Positions 45,765-55,554 of a stretch of DNA of 64,000 bases are shown one piece after another. Made by a program: the position numbers and the translations under genes. The number at the start of each line of letters is the position of its first letter. The first letter of the stretch is position 1. The stretch spans positions 369,681-433,680 of the forward strand of contig JBMNGH010000001.1 in assembly GCA_050949725.1 (NCBI GenBank). The letters run 5' to 3'. The notes under the pieces are model-generated. The model was given only the letters and a program-made list of their open reading frames with translations. It searched no databases and was not told the origin of the DNA. This stretch comes from JBMNGH01 sp050949725. Lineage in GTDB: Bacteria > Bacillota > Thermosediminibacteria > Thermosediminibacterales > Tepidanaerobacteraceae.

Positions 45765-45893
45765 AAGAACCCCACCCGACTAAGCAATCAGAGATTGCCA
45801 GTCGGGGCCCGGGAACCTTGCGCTTCTCTAAAGAACCCCACCCGACTAAGCAATCAGAGATTGCCAGTCGGGGCCCGGGAACCTTGCGTTTCG
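45765..45893 (+). repeat. Tandem pair of the palindromic intergenic repeat (copies 2 and 3)
   Basis: Two direct units with a period of 66 bp (45765 and 45831), identical over about 57 bp from AAGAACCCCACCCGAC to GGGAACCTTGCG and differing only in the last bases. Each folds as CCCGACT/AGTCGGG outside GCAATC/GATTGC. They lie between the T-box terminator (ending 45898) and the ilvB start, so they are transcribed in the leader whenever antitermination occurs. Confidence 0.9.
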
Positions 45894-45897
45894 CACT

Positions 45898-46155
45898 AAA
45901 AAATGCCCCTCATCCCTGTAAACTTTCAGGGACGAGGGGCATTACCCCGTGGTACCACCCTGCTTTGCCAAGCCAGTATATAGCTCGACCTCAGGAAGCA
46001 GAACAAATTCTACTTCGGATTAACGCCTAATGCGGCTCCGGACTACTTATGATTCACCCGGGCTGTTCAGGAGCGAGCATAAAGCGATGCTATTGGACCG
46101 GCTTTCACCTTACCCGGCTCTCTTTTCCAAAACCATTCGCCTTTCTCTCCATCAT
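45898..46155 (-). promoter_or_regulatory. T-box leader of the ilv-leu operon, specifier read as CUC (Leu)
   Basis: Consensus T-box AGGGTGGTACCACGG at 45962-45948, then a strong terminator (TGCCCCTCGTCCCTG... with 15-bp stem, T-run ending 45898). Stem I carries AGAGAG and AGGTGAAAGCCGG motifs. Pairing GGAG with CTCC as lower helix and AAAG-CGA-TG with CATCGCTTT as upper helix leaves CTC (46077-46075) as specifier. Leucine control suits the downstream leu genes. Between this leader and the promoter at 46370, about 180 nt of transcribed 5' sequence (46156-46335) holds no other recognised element. Confidence 0.94.
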
Positions 46156-46341
46156 CACATTTAAAGGTATAAAAAAACAGAGCACATTTTCAAGCAAAAG
46201 TTAACTACTACCACTTCAAGTGCTCACTGTATTCCAAAACCTGCTCTTAAACAAATCATTGACCAACCGGCTGGTATTACCGGAGTGCTTGATAAATCCA
46301 CTACCTAACAATTTCATTTTTCAGCACGGATATTGTTAAGT

Positions 46342-46370
46342 ATTTTATCATCTGGTTTTAATGGAGTCAA
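46342..46370 (-). promoter_or_regulatory. Sigma-A promoter of the ilv-leu operon
   Basis: On the minus strand TTGACT (46370-46365), 17-bp spacer, TAAAAT (46347-46342). It is about 190 bp upstream of T-box stem I and about 190 bp after the pfkA stop. The 46371-46558 stretch shows nothing else. Confidence 0.75.
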
Positions 46371-46558
46371 GATAGTGAATACTAATATAAGGCAAAGTAT
46401 TGTTTTTAACTCGTGTTTTTAAGATATTTCTACGTTGCATTCTATATTTCTCTGTCTGACAACATCATTGGTCGACACAATTAATTGTCAAGTACCTTCT
46501 CGTTATCAACAAAGAAACCTTTTCTTATAAACTTTGAGGATGCATGTAAAAATAACAC

Positions 46559-47518
46559 TTAAATAGACAGTATTCCTGCCAGTTCATACAATTCCTTATC
46601 AATCGGCTTGACCGTATTTAAAGCCTTTCGAATATCATTTGTCACCAATTGCCCGTTTATAATACCTACCATTTTACCACTGACGTTTTTTTCTATAATC
46701 TCGACTGCTTTACCGCCTAACCTACTGGCAAGTATCCTGTCAAAAGCAGTAGGGGTTCCTCCTCGCTGGAGATGTCCCAATATTATTACCCTTGTTTCAA
46801 ATCCCGTCTCGTTTTTTATCCTATTTGCAAGTTCTAGACTGCTTGTTGCACCTTCTGCAATGACAATTATGCTGTGAAGCTTGCCCCTTTTATAACCCGA
46901 CTTTATCTTTGTGCAAATTGAATCTATATCAAATGGTATTTCCGGAAGCAGAATGGTTTCTGCCCCACTCGCCAGACCCGAATAAAGTGCAATGTGCCCG
47001 GATTCTCTTCCCATGACTTCAATTACAAAGGTGCGTTCATGTGAAGTTGCCGTATCCCTAATCTTGTTGACGGCCTCAACAACAGTATTGACGGCGGTAT
47101 CAAAACCAATGCTGTAATCCGTAAAAGTTATGTCATTATCTATGGTACAAGGAATGCCCACGGTAGCAACGCCCTTGTCAGATAGAGCAATGGCTCCCCT
47201 AAAAGATCCGTCACCCCCTATTACTACAACACCTTCAATACCGAAAGCCTCCAGATTCCTTATTGCTTTTTCTTGACCTTTTTCTGTCAAAAATTCCGTA
47301 CTTCTCGCAGATCTCAAAATGGTACCGCCCCGATGAATTATATCGCCTACTGAGCTTATGTCAAGTTTAACAAAATCTGATTTAATAAGCCCTGAGTAAC
47401 CCTTCTTTATGCCGTAAACATCCATCCCGTAGAAGGTGGCTTTACGTACAACAGCTCTTATTGCGGCGTTCATACCAGGTGCGTCTCCTCCGCTGGTAAG
47501 CACCCCTATTCGCTTCAT
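46559..47518 (-). CDS. pfkA: ATP-dependent 6-phosphofructokinase (PfkA)
   Basis: Committing step of glycolysis. 319 aa: MKRIGVLTSGGDAPGMNAA at the N-terminus, GGDGS phosphate loop near 102-106, TIDND catalytic motif with the general-base Asp near 125-129, and EVMGRESGHIAL. The GGDGS glycine indicates ATP rather than pyrophosphate use. ATG 47518 with AAAGGGGA upstream; the longer frame to 47605 lies inside the preceding small gene. Follows dnaE, a frequent clostridial order (usually accA-accD or pyk nearby, not seen here). Confidence 0.96.
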   Translation of the reverse strand: MKRIGVLTSGGDAPGMNAAIRAVVRKATFYGMDVYGIKKGYSGLIKSDFVKLDISSVGDIIHRGGTILRSARSTEFLTEKGQEKAIRNLEAFGIEGVVVIGGDGSFRGAIALSDKGVATVGIPCTIDNDITFTDYSIGFDTAVNTVVEAVNKIRDTATSHERTFVIEVMGRESGHIALYSGLASGAETILLPEIPFDIDSICTKIKSGYKRGKLHSIIVIAEGATSSLELANRIKNETGFETRVIILGHLQRGGTPTAFDRILASRLGGKAVEIIEKNVSGKMVGIINGQLVTNDIRKALNTVKPIDKELYELAGILSI

Positions 47519-47532
47519 AAATATTCCCCTTT

Positions 47533-47727
47533 TCACAGATTTTGTTCCAATATTACCCTTTGAGCTTCTTGAGCTTCCGACTCCGGAACCAAAATCTCTA
47601 TGCAACTACCATGTCGTTTGCTTTTCATTATCTCTCTCATTTTTACAAGAAACCCTTCGCTTTTAATGGCATTTTCAACTTTTGCAGCTGTCTTTTTGTC
47701 AGTAGCCATATAAATCACCGTCCACAC
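47533..47727 (-). CDS. 64-aa protein, DUF2007-like
   Basis: Begins with GTG as MWTVIYMATDKKTAAKVENAI and ends ILVPESEAQEAQRVILEQNL. The betaalphabeta-type pattern with a central EGFLVKMRE and C-terminal EILVPESE resembles the small DUF2007 signal-transduction-like family found between dnaE and pfkA in many Clostridia. GTG start with AGGAGG 9 nt upstream. Function unknown. Confidence 0.75.
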   Translation of the reverse strand: MWTVIYMATDKKTAAKVENAIKSEGFLVKMREIMKSKRHGSCIEILVPESEAQEAQRVILEQNL

Positions 47728-47797
47728 AGCACAAATCCTCCTTTATTGACATAAGATTATGTTAAAAACTTAAATCTTAAGCTATAAAAATCCCGTT

Positions 47798-50700
47798 CTA
47801 GACACCATCCCATAAAGCCATGTGCGAAATACCAGAAAGTTTACTCAGTTTCTCTAAACATCCATATGTCACATTCACCTTATAATCCAGCATATAGGAC
47901 TTGTCTTGCTCGTTTAAATATAATATCACAGGTGTTTTACCCGGATACTGAGAAAAAAGCTTTTTCATTTCCTTTACCTTTGATTGGTACCCGTCAGAAA
48001 CGGAAATTATCAAGTACCTTTTTTTGTTAGTGTCAAGCGGAAAAATTTCCTCAGCTATAACCTTGGGCAACTCATCTTCTTTATGACTTATCCTTCCTTT
48101 CACAAATACCTTCATGTCAGTTTGTAACAATTGCAAATACTTTTCATAAATTGTAGGAAATACCAATACTTCGATGGCCCCTGTCAAATCCTCTAGCTCT
48201 ATAAAGGCCATTATCTTATCGCTTTTTGTGGTTTTTGTCTTTACGCTCGTTATAATACCCCCAATAACCACTGTCTGGTTGTCCGAAACAAGGCTTTCAT
48301 CGTAAATATCTTTTCCTGTAAAAGTGACCGTTTCCGACAGCTCCTGCTCGTATTCCAAAAGTGGATGTCCGCTCAAGTAAATGCCTAACATCTCTTTTTC
48401 CATTGTGAGCAGTTCTCTCTGCTGATATTCAGGGATGGCCGGTAGAGAAACTTTTTTTAAAGAAGACTTGTCTTCGACTATATCAAAAATAGAGATCTGG
48501 TTAGCTAAGTTATTCTTTTTGCTCTTTTGAAAATGTGATAGCACATCTTCGTAAACAGCCATCATTTGTGATCGATAAACACCTAAAGAGTCTAATGCGC
48601 CGCTTTTTATTAAGCTTTCCAAGCCCTTTTTGTTTACAAATTCACAAACTCGATTCAGGAAGTCTTCAAAAGAGGTAAATCTACCTGCCCGATTTCGTTC
48701 CTGTATAATAGACCTTGCAAAACCATATCCTACATTTTTTATTGCAGTTAGACCAAATCTTATCTTCCCTTGTATAACAGTAAAGTTTTCAAAGCTTTCA
48801 TTAATATCGGGTAAAAGTACATTTATTTTCATATGGCGACATTCACTAATATAATAAGCTACTTTTTCGCTGTTGTCCTTAACACTAGTCAAGAGAGCGG
48901 CCATAAATTCAACCGGGTGGTAAGTCTTCAAGTATGCAGTCTGGTAAGCAATCAAGGCATATGCTGCAGTATGTGCCTTATTAAAACCATAACCTGCAAA
49001 ATAGGAAATCTCTTCGAAGATTTTTTCTGCCGTTTTTTCATCTATTTTATTATTCATACATCCCTTGATGAATTGCTCCCTTTGTGCAGTCATTACATCC
49101 TGCTTCTTTTTACCCATCGCCTTGCGCAAGATATCAGCTTGTGCAAGTGAAAAACCAGCTAATTGCTGTGCGATCTTCATGACTTGTTCTTGATAAAGAA
49201 TAGTTCCATACGTCTCGGACAAAATTGATTCCAATGAAGGATGTAGGTAATTTATTTTATTAACACCATTCTTGCTCTTTATGAATTCTTCAGTCGCACC
49301 GCTACCAAGTGGTCCAGGCCTGTACAATCCAATTATCGCTATAAGTTCCTCAAATATATCAGGTTTTAATTCTTTTATAAGCTTTTTCATCCCTTGGCTT
49401 TCAAGCTGAAAAATTCCGGAAGTGTTGCCCTGTGACAACATTTCATATACCTTTTTATCATCAAGTGGAATTGTATCAATTTCCACTTTCAGCCTTTTGG
49501 TTATGTAAATCATCTTTATCGTGTCTCTAATAACCGTCAAAGTCCTGAGACCTAAAAAATCCATTTTCAGCAACCCAAGTTCCTCAAGTATATTCATTGG
49601 GTACTGAGTGGCTACATTCGATTCACCTATCTTATGTAAAGGTACATGTTCTACTAAAGGATCTTTTGAAATTACTACACCTGCAGCATGAGTTGAAGCG
49701 TGTCGAGGAAAACCCTCAATCGATTTGGCCAAATCGAGTAGTTTTCTAATTCGTTCGTTATCTCTGTACAGTTCCTTGAGCTCAGGATTTAGCTCGATTG
49801 CATTTTCTATAGTCATACCAAGCTCAAGGGGAATTAATTTGGCCACATGATCTACCTCTCCATAAGGATAACCGAGCACCCTTCCCACATCTCTTATTGC
49901 GGCTCTCGCAGCCATTGTACCAAATGTAACAATCTGGGCGACGCAGTCCTGGCCATATTTTTGAACTACATAATCTATAACCTCCTGCCGTCTTTCATAA
50001 CAAAAATCTACATCAATATCCGGCATCGTCACCCTTTCCGGATTAAGAAATCTTTCAAAAATAAGGCCATATTTTAAGGGGTCAATATTTGTTATTCTAA
50101 GACAATATGCCGCTAAACTGCCTGCTGCAGAACCTCTGCCAGGCCCAACGATTATTTCGCTTTTCCTGGCAAAATTTATAAAGTCCCAAACTATTAAAAA
50201 ATAGCTTGAATAATTCATGCTTTCTATTACATTCAGTTCATAATCAAGTCTTTCCTTTATTTGTGAAGTGACATCAGGGTATCTCTCATAAAGCCCTTCA
50301 TAACAAAGTTTCCTAAGATACTCATCTTGAGTAAACCCTTCTGGGACTTTAAATGTAGGAAGGTGTATCGTGTTAAAATCAAGTTGGACATTGCACCGCT
50401 GAGCAATCTTAAGCGTGTTGTCAATCGCTTCAGGAATGTAGCTGAAAATGGATGACATTTCATCAGCTGATTTTAAATAGAATTCGTTTGATGCAAATTT
50501 AAGACGATGGGTATCTGCGATTGTCTTGCCGGTTTGTATGCACAATAGGGCATCGTGGACATCTGAATCATTCTTTAAAATATAGTGCACATCATTTGTC
50601 GCAACAACTGGTGTCTCCGTTTCTCTGCTCAGCCTAACAAGGGCCTGATTTATTTTTTTTTGCTCCAGCATACCATGATCCTGTAATTCCAGAAAAAAAT

Positions 50701-51208
50701 TATCTTTCCCAAAAATGTCCTGAAATTTATAAACTAAGCCCTTGGCTTTATCGTATTCATCTTTTAAGATGAGATCAGGTATTTTTCCTGCTTTACAAGC
50801 ACTTAATGCTATCAAACCTGTACTGAACTGCCTGAGCATATCCATGTCTATTCTGGGCTTGTAATAAAAACCATTGATAAAAGCATTTGACACCAATTTC
50901 ATAAGGTTTACATAGCCCCGGTTGTCTTTGGCAAGCAAAACCAAGTGGTAATGTTCATCGTCTATCTTGGGCTCCATATCGGTCATCCGGCGTTTTGCCA
51001 TATATACCTCGCAACCTATGATAGGTTTGATCCCATTGGATTTCATGACCTTATAAAAATCGACTACACCGTACATTACACCATGGTCAGTAATTGCAAC
51101 ACTTTTCATGCCCATTTCCACAAGCCGTCTTGCAAGACGCTTTATATCACATGCCCCATCGAGAAGACTATAGTTAGTATGAAGGTGAAGATGGACAAAC
51201 TGATTCAC
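47798..51208 (-). CDS. dnaE: DNA polymerase III alpha subunit (DnaE)
   Basis: Replicative C-family polymerase of about 1136 aa, the DnaE1/DnaE3 size rather than PolC. Domains in order: PHP (HLHLHTNYSLLDGA at about 5-18), palm with the catalytic PDIDVDF and GRGSAAGS (fingers), HhH/tandem region near 850, OB-fold near 980-1060 (IGGIITSVKTKTTKSDKIMAF) and a C-terminal domain. No exonuclease domain, as expected. The start is GTG 51208 (MNQFVHLHL), 6 nt after GGGGTG. Cotranscribed with whiA upstream and pfkA downstream by spacing. Confidence 0.96.
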   Translation of the reverse strand: MNQFVHLHLHTNYSLLDGACDIKRLARRLVEMGMKSVAITDHGVMYGVVDFYKVMKSNGIKPIIGCEVYMAKRRMTDMEPKIDDEHYHLVLLAKDNRGYVNLMKLVSNAFINGFYYKPRIDMDMLRQFSTGLIALSACKAGKIPDLILKDEYDKAKGLVYKFQDIFGKDNFFLELQDHGMLEQKKINQALVRLSRETETPVVATNDVHYILKNDSDVHDALLCIQTGKTIADTHRLKFASNEFYLKSADEMSSIFSYIPEAIDNTLKIAQRCNVQLDFNTIHLPTFKVPEGFTQDEYLRKLCYEGLYERYPDVTSQIKERLDYELNVIESMNYSSYFLIVWDFINFARKSEIIVGPGRGSAAGSLAAYCLRITNIDPLKYGLIFERFLNPERVTMPDIDVDFCYERRQEVIDYVVQKYGQDCVAQIVTFGTMAARAAIRDVGRVLGYPYGEVDHVAKLIPLELGMTIENAIELNPELKELYRDNERIRKLLDLAKSIEGFPRHASTHAAGVVISKDPLVEHVPLHKIGESNVATQYPMNILEELGLLKMDFLGLRTLTVIRDTIKMIYITKRLKVEIDTIPLDDKKVYEMLSQGNTSGIFQLESQGMKKLIKELKPDIFEELIAIIGLYRPGPLGSGATEEFIKSKNGVNKINYLHPSLESILSETYGTILYQEQVMKIAQQLAGFSLAQADILRKAMGKKKQDVMTAQREQFIKGCMNNKIDEKTAEKIFEEISYFAGYGFNKAHTAAYALIAYQTAYLKTYHPVEFMAALLTSVKDNSEKVAYYISECRHMKINVLLPDINESFENFTVIQGKIRFGLTAIKNVGYGFARSIIQERNRAGRFTSFEDFLNRVCEFVNKKGLESLIKSGALDSLGVYRSQMMAVYEDVLSHFQKSKKNNLANQISIFDIVEDKSSLKKVSLPAIPEYQQRELLTMEKEMLGIYLSGHPLLEYEQELSETVTFTGKDIYDESLVSDNQTVVIGGIITSVKTKTTKSDKIMAFIELEDLTGAIEVLVFPTIYEKYLQLLQTDMKVFVKGRISHKEDELPKVIAEEIFPLDTNKKRYLIISVSDGYQSKVKEMKKLFSQYPGKTPVILYLNEQDKSYMLDYKVNVTYGCLEKLSKLSGISHMALWDGV

Positions 51209-51224
51209 TGCAGTCACCCCTGTG

Positions 51225-52202
51225 TCAATCCGACTTTTGTGTTTTCTCAATTTTACGCTTTTTCGATTTGATAGCCTCAGCTATATTATCAATCTTCTTT
51301 AACCTATGACTGACTCCAGATTTTCCCAAAGGTGGGTCCATCATTTCACCCAACTCTTTTAGGCTGAGATCTGGAGCCATTAAACGAGCCTCTGCAATCG
51401 CTTTCAAGTTCTCTGGCAGTTCATAAAAGACTTTCACGTCCTTTAAAAACTTTATATTGTCTATTTGCCTCATTGAAGCACTTATAGTCTTGTTTAAGTT
51501 AGCTGTTTCGCAGTTCACAACCCTATTCACACTATTTCTCACTTGTTTTATAACCCTGACATCCTCGAATTTTAAGAGGCTGTTAAATGCACCCATTATT
51601 CCTAATAGTTCAGATATCTTGTCGCTGTCCTTTAAATATACAACGTAGTTGTTTTTACGTTGTGTTACTTTTGATTTTAAGCCAAAACTATTTGCCAATT
51701 CTGCCAGAAAGTCAGCCTGTACCTTTCCAGCAGCAACAAATTCAAGGTGATATGGTTTTCTCGGATCACATATTGAACCACTGCCAAGAAATGCACCTCT
51801 TAAGAAAGCCCGCCTACAACACCTTTTGGTAATTATAGGTTTGCTGAACAAGGTAAAAAAAATATTATCATCTAACGGCTTTATTATTTTCCAATTAGAA
51901 AGGAATGATATTACACTGCTCGCTTTTACGGAAACGATATACTGATTATGTTCTTTAAAATAATTATTTCTTTTGACAATTAGCTCTACTATTGGTCCAT
52001 CAAGATATTTCTTCAACAGCTTATAACATTTTCTAATGGTTGGTGCATGTTCTGTCTTTATATGAATAAAAGCTCGCTTGCTCCCACAGGGAATATTGAT
52101 ACTTCCAGCCGTAAGGATTAGAGCAGCCAACTCTGCTCTTTGGCAACATTGTCCTAAAAAAATACGCGACAGCTCTTGCTTCACTTCACCAGAAAACGAC
52201 AA
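51225..52202 (-). CDS. whiA: DNA-binding protein WhiA
   Basis: Sporulation/cell-division regulator conserved in Gram-positives, with an LAGLIDADG-derived N-terminal domain (LRGAFLGSGSI near 140) and a C-terminal helix-turn-helix (DLSLKELGEMMDPPLGKSGVSHRLKKI). 325 aa. The start is TTG 52202 (LSFSGEVKQELSRI), 8 nt after GAGGGG; GTG 52211 would overlap the site. It belongs to the conserved rapZ-yvcK-whiA cluster. Confidence 0.96.
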   Translation of the reverse strand: MSFSGEVKQELSRIFLGQCCQRAELAALILTAGSINIPCGSKRAFIHIKTEHAPTIRKCYKLLKKYLDGPIVELIVKRNNYFKEHNQYIVSVKASSVISFLSNWKIIKPLDDNIFFTLFSKPIITKRCCRRAFLRGAFLGSGSICDPRKPYHLEFVAAGKVQADFLAELANSFGLKSKVTQRKNNYVVYLKDSDKISELLGIMGAFNSLLKFEDVRVIKQVRNSVNRVVNCETANLNKTISASMRQIDNIKFLKDVKVFYELPENLKAIAEARLMAPDLSLKELGEMMDPPLGKSGVSHRLKKIDNIAEAIKSKKRKIEKTQKSD

Positions 52203-52281
52203 GCCTCGCACCCCTCTTTTTTTATTCTATAATCTTCTAATAAAACCTTCTGATGATTTTTATGATACAGGTCTAATAATA

Positions 52282-53226
52282 TCAACTTTCGTTCAGGATA
52301 TTAATAACCGTATCGGCAAGTTTCTTAGGGCTGTGACGTACATAATCACTAGGATTTATAAGTTCTGCGGTTACAACCCTGTACCCCATTTTTCTAATTG
52401 CATTTTCATCACATGAGACACAAATGGAACCTTCTTCATGATATCGTAAGAGCAGTTTTGAAGGAATGTTTTCAACATTAACGACAACATGTTCAATTAT
52501 GCGGTCGTCAGAATGCTCTACTATTGATTTTACATGATCGCTAGCCGAGTAGCCAGTCGTTTCACCTGGTTGAGTCATAATATTTACAACATATATTTTC
52601 TTTGCATCTGATTCTAAAATCGCCTCTGTTAAATCTTTTACCAATAGATTTGGTATTATGCTCGTGTATAGGCTTCCAGGCCCTAGCACAACAGCATCCG
52701 CCTCTTTCACAGCCACAACAGCCTCATTTAGGGGCTTGGCATTAGAGGGTACCAAACGTACTCTCGAAATTTTTTGCGATTGCTGTGGAATACGTGATTC
52801 GCCACATATTACGGTACCGTCATCATATTCGGCTTCAAGTTTCACATCTTCCAACGTTGATGGGAGTACCCTTCCTCTAACAGCAAGTACTTTGCTCGAT
52901 TCTTTTATCGCTAGCTCGAAATCACCAAGCATCTCGGTCATTGCTGCAAGGAAAAGGTTGCCAAAGCTATGACCTTTTAATGAACCAGAATTAAAGCGAT
53001 ATTGAAAAAGCATTTCCATCAGTGGCTCAGTATCTGCCAAGGCAAGTAGGCAATTTCTGATATCCCCTGGTGGTAAAATTTTCATCTCATCCCTCAAACG
53101 GCCAGAACTTCCCCCGTCATCCGCTACCGTAACAATTGCAGTTATTTCATTGGTATATTCTTTTAAACCACGCAAAAGATTTGGAAGCCCTGTCCCTCCC
53201 CCGATACAAACAATTTTATAGCCCAA
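52282..53226 (-). CDS. yvcK: Gluconeogenesis factor YvcK (YvcK/CofD-like)
   Basis: Needed for growth on gluconeogenic carbon and for proper cell-wall enzyme placement in Bacillus; binds UDP-sugars. 314 aa: IVCIGGGTGLPNLLRGL at 5-21, VADDGGSSGRLRDE near 37-50, KGHSFGNLFLAA and LGPGSLYTSIIPNL. The start is TTG 53226 (LGYKIVCIGG), 6 nt after GGAGTGG; the ATG at 53241 contains that site. The stop is 79 bp before whiA. Confidence 0.95.
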   Translation of the reverse strand: MGYKIVCIGGGTGLPNLLRGLKEYTNEITAIVTVADDGGSSGRLRDEMKILPPGDIRNCLLALADTEPLMEMLFQYRFNSGSLKGHSFGNLFLAAMTEMLGDFELAIKESSKVLAVRGRVLPSTLEDVKLEAEYDDGTVICGESRIPQQSQKISRVRLVPSNAKPLNEAVVAVKEADAVVLGPGSLYTSIIPNLLVKDLTEAILESDAKKIYVVNIMTQPGETTGYSASDHVKSIVEHSDDRIIEHVVVNVENIPSKLLLRYHEEGSICVSCDENAIRKMGYRVVTAELINPSDYVRHSPKKLADTVINILNES

Positions 53227-53242
53227 AATAATCCACTCCATT

Positions 53243-54106
53243 TTATTTGTCGATATCTCTATGGTCGATAATAACTTTATAGTGATTAGATTTAAGTAAA
53301 ACTGCCAGCTCAGAAACAATAGCAATTGATCTGTGCCTTCCACCTGTACAACCAATTGCAATTATTAACTGAGATTTTCCTTCCCTAATATAATATGGTA
53401 TGAGAAACTGTATCATTTCATTAAGCTTCTTAAGAAATTGTACACTTTCCTCCCATTTCATTACATAATTTTTTACCTCAAGATCTTCACCAGATAGATT
53501 GCGGAGAGTATCTACATAAAAAGGATTGGGTATAAACCTGACGTCGAAAACCAAATCCGCATCTAGAGGAATCCCCTGTTTGAAACCGAAAGAAACCAGA
53601 TTTATGACAAAGTGTTCATCTTTTTCAGGCTCAATGAAATGGCTGACGATTTCCTCTTTCAGCTGGCCAGGGGTTTTATTAGATGTATCAATAATACAAT
53701 CTGCAGCAACTCTCAATTTAGCCATCCTGTTTTTTTCATTTTTTATTCCATCAAAAATACGACCCTCAGGCGCAAGAGGATGCCGCCGCCTGCTTTCTTT
53801 GAAACGCTTTATAATCACTTCATCTGACGCTTCCAAAAACAGTATATGGTAATGAGAGCCCTTCTCCTGGACCTTTTTCAAACTTTCAAATAAACCGTCA
53901 AAAAATCCTCCTCCCCTGATATCAGTAACTATTGCAATTCTATCTATCATCTTTCTACTCTGGCGACACAACTGGACAAAGGTGGGTATAAGTGCAGGAG
54001 GAAGGTTGTCTATACAAAAATAACCGTAATCCTCAAAAACTCTGAGTGCTAAGGTTTTGCCAGCTCCGGAGAGGCCGGTTATAATTATAAATTTAAGTTC
54101 ATCCAT
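53243..54106 (-). CDS. rapZ: RNase adapter / nucleotide-binding protein RapZ (YvcJ)
   Basis: P-loop protein of 287 aa with Walker A GLSGAGKT at 11-18 and the family C-terminal GCTGGRHRS motif. In Escherichia coli it delivers the small RNA GlmZ to RNase E; in Firmicutes (YvcJ) it hydrolyses GTP/ATP and affects competence. ATG start with AGGAGG upstream. First of the rapZ-yvcK-whiA set, 16 bp before yvcK. No GlmZ-like RNA was seen. Confidence 0.95.
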   Translation of the reverse strand: MDELKFIIITGLSGAGKTLALRVFEDYGYFCIDNLPPALIPTFVQLCRQSRKMIDRIAIVTDIRGGGFFDGLFESLKKVQEKGSHYHILFLEASDEVIIKRFKESRRRHPLAPEGRIFDGIKNEKNRMAKLRVAADCIIDTSNKTPGQLKEEIVSHFIEPEKDEHFVINLVSFGFKQGIPLDADLVFDVRFIPNPFYVDTLRNLSGEDLEVKNYVMKWEESVQFLKKLNEMIQFLIPYYIREGKSQLIIAIGCTGGRHRSIAIVSELAVLLKSNHYKVIIDHRDIDK

Positions 54107-54207
54107 ATCGATTCCTCCTGCTCGATGTTCTCAGACACAATCCATAGTTGATAATATCAAATCACAGTAAAACTCATTCAAAAAATATCTCCGTTTTTGG
54201 TTTATAA

Positions 54208-54936
54208 TTAACTTGCATTTATTATATCTTTTTTCGTCAGCCCCGCCTTTTGCGCGATTTGAACGGCTCGGCTGAAATCACCCACTCGATTTGGATGATG
54301 GGCATCACTTCCTATAATAAAACGAGCCCCATGATTCTTGGCAATTCTCACAAATTCTTCGGTCATAAATCCGTGACCAGAGTTTATCTCAAGTGCCGTT
54401 CCCACTTTTGCGGCACTTTTAGCCAGCTCGGCAGTATCGATGGGAAGGTGTAATCCTGGATGCGTTATGGCATCTACTTTATAGTTGTTTAGAACATTTA
54501 TAAGGATAGCTGTATTTTGCATTTTAACTTGACTTTTAAGACAAGGGTTAATTTTTTTTGCTATAATATTTTTGACTACCAGATGGTATCCATCAGAAAG
54601 GCTTAGAGGCCAGACCAATGGATGAAGACCGACCATCACATAATCGAGTTCTTCAATAAGTTTGTCAGGTATATCTAATTTTCCACAAGTACTGATAACA
54701 TTAGCCTCACAACCAAGAAGTATATTTATTTCGTATATTTCTTTTAGTTTTTCTATTTCATCCCTCATTTTTGCATAATCTTCTATCTTCATACCTATCC
54801 CCATATTTGCTGGACCGTGTTCGGATATGCCTACAGCTAATAAACCTTTTTTCACCGCTTCCTTTACATTATCCTCAATACTTCCAGACCCGTGGCTATA
54901 AATCGTATGTGTATGAAAATCGCCCCATAAAAACAT
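54208..54936 (-). CDS. PHP-domain phosphoesterase (YcdX-like)
   Basis: 242 aa single PHP domain. Metal-binding motifs in order: DFHTHTIYSHGSGSI at 6-20, SEHGP near 38, GCEANV near 75, GLHPLVW near 103, THPGLH and the final SDAHHPNRVG. Known members are trinuclear-metal phosphatases or histidinol-phosphatase relatives. ATG start. It is 101 bp upstream of rapZ in the same direction and may head that operon. The substrate cannot be named. Confidence 0.88.
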   Translation of the reverse strand: MFLWGDFHTHTIYSHGSGSIEDNVKEAVKKGLLAVGISEHGPANMGIGMKIEDYAKMRDEIEKLKEIYEINILLGCEANVISTCGKLDIPDKLIEELDYVMVGLHPLVWPLSLSDGYHLVVKNIIAKKINPCLKSQVKMQNTAILINVLNNYKVDAITHPGLHLPIDTAELAKSAAKVGTALEINSGHGFMTEEFVRIAKNHGARFIIGSDAHHPNRVGDFSRAVQIAQKAGLTKKDIINAS

Positions 54937-55039
54937 GTTTTTTAGCTCTCCTCGGTTAATTGTATTATAATATATATTGTAGACAAAATCTATTTCTTTG
55001 ATTTAACAAAGTACATAAATAGTAAGGGAGGGTTTATCA

Positions 55040-55396
55040 ATGACTGTATATGATCTGGCTCATGAGCTCGCAAGAAATCTTACATCGACCAAGGAGTTCC
55101 AGGAATTTAAAAAAGCCAGGGAAAAACTTGACAGGGATCAACAAGCCAAAAAAATGTTGGAGGATTTTAGAAAAAAGCAATTTGAGGTTCAAGCGATTAA
55201 ACTGTCAGGAAAATCTGCCGATGAAGAAGAAAAAAAATTACAGAACCTTTACCAGATAGTAAGTTATAATACTACTGTAAACAATTACATTGAAGCTGAG
55301 ACCAGATTTGCAACGTTAATGTCAGATATATATAATATTATTGAAAAAGCACTCGGGTTTGAGTCACATGAAATCGAGCCTGATGACAACAAATAA
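55040..55396 (+). CDS. YlbF/YmcA-family regulator
   Basis: 118 aa all-helical protein (YDLAHELARNLTSTKEFQEFKKAREKL...). The family in Bacillus (YlbF, YmcA, YaaT) forms the Y-complex that steers RNase Y cleavage and affects sporulation, competence and biofilm. ATG with AGGGAGGG upstream. Transcribed alone, divergent from the PHP gene, and followed by a terminator. Confidence 0.88.
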   Translation: MTVYDLAHELARNLTSTKEFQEFKKAREKLDRDQQAKKMLEDFRKKQFEVQAIKLSGKSADEEEKKLQNLYQIVSYNTTVNNYIEAETRFATLMSDIYNIIEKALGFESHEIEPDDNK

Positions 55397-55407
55397 ATAC
55401 AAAAAAG

Positions 55408-55458
55408 GGGTGCTGGTCTAAACTCAAAATTTGATAGCCAGTACCCTTAATATTTTTT
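55408..55458 (+). terminator. Terminator of the ylbF-family gene
   Basis: GGGTGCTGG (55408-55416) pairs with CCAGTACCC (55438-55446), one G-T pair, around a 21-nt loop, followed by TTAATATTTTTT. Confidence 0.75.
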
Positions 55459-55554
55459 CCCAATGTATTGATATCATTGTAGTATTAACTATAGGAAATT
55501 TTTCTGTTACATTTCACCATGTGAATAGCTTAATCAAAGTAAGAGCATTAACAA

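Noticed and set aside
45765..45893. Tandem direct repeats as a possible CRISPR array
   Set aside because: The units are contiguous with no unique spacers between them, only two in number, and similar single copies occur elsewhere; no cas genes lie in the window.
29897..46370. Search for tRNA or small RNA genes between operons
   Set aside because: Only T-box, M-box and attenuator structures could be folded; no cloverleaf with conserved T-loop or anticodon arm was seen anywhere in the window.
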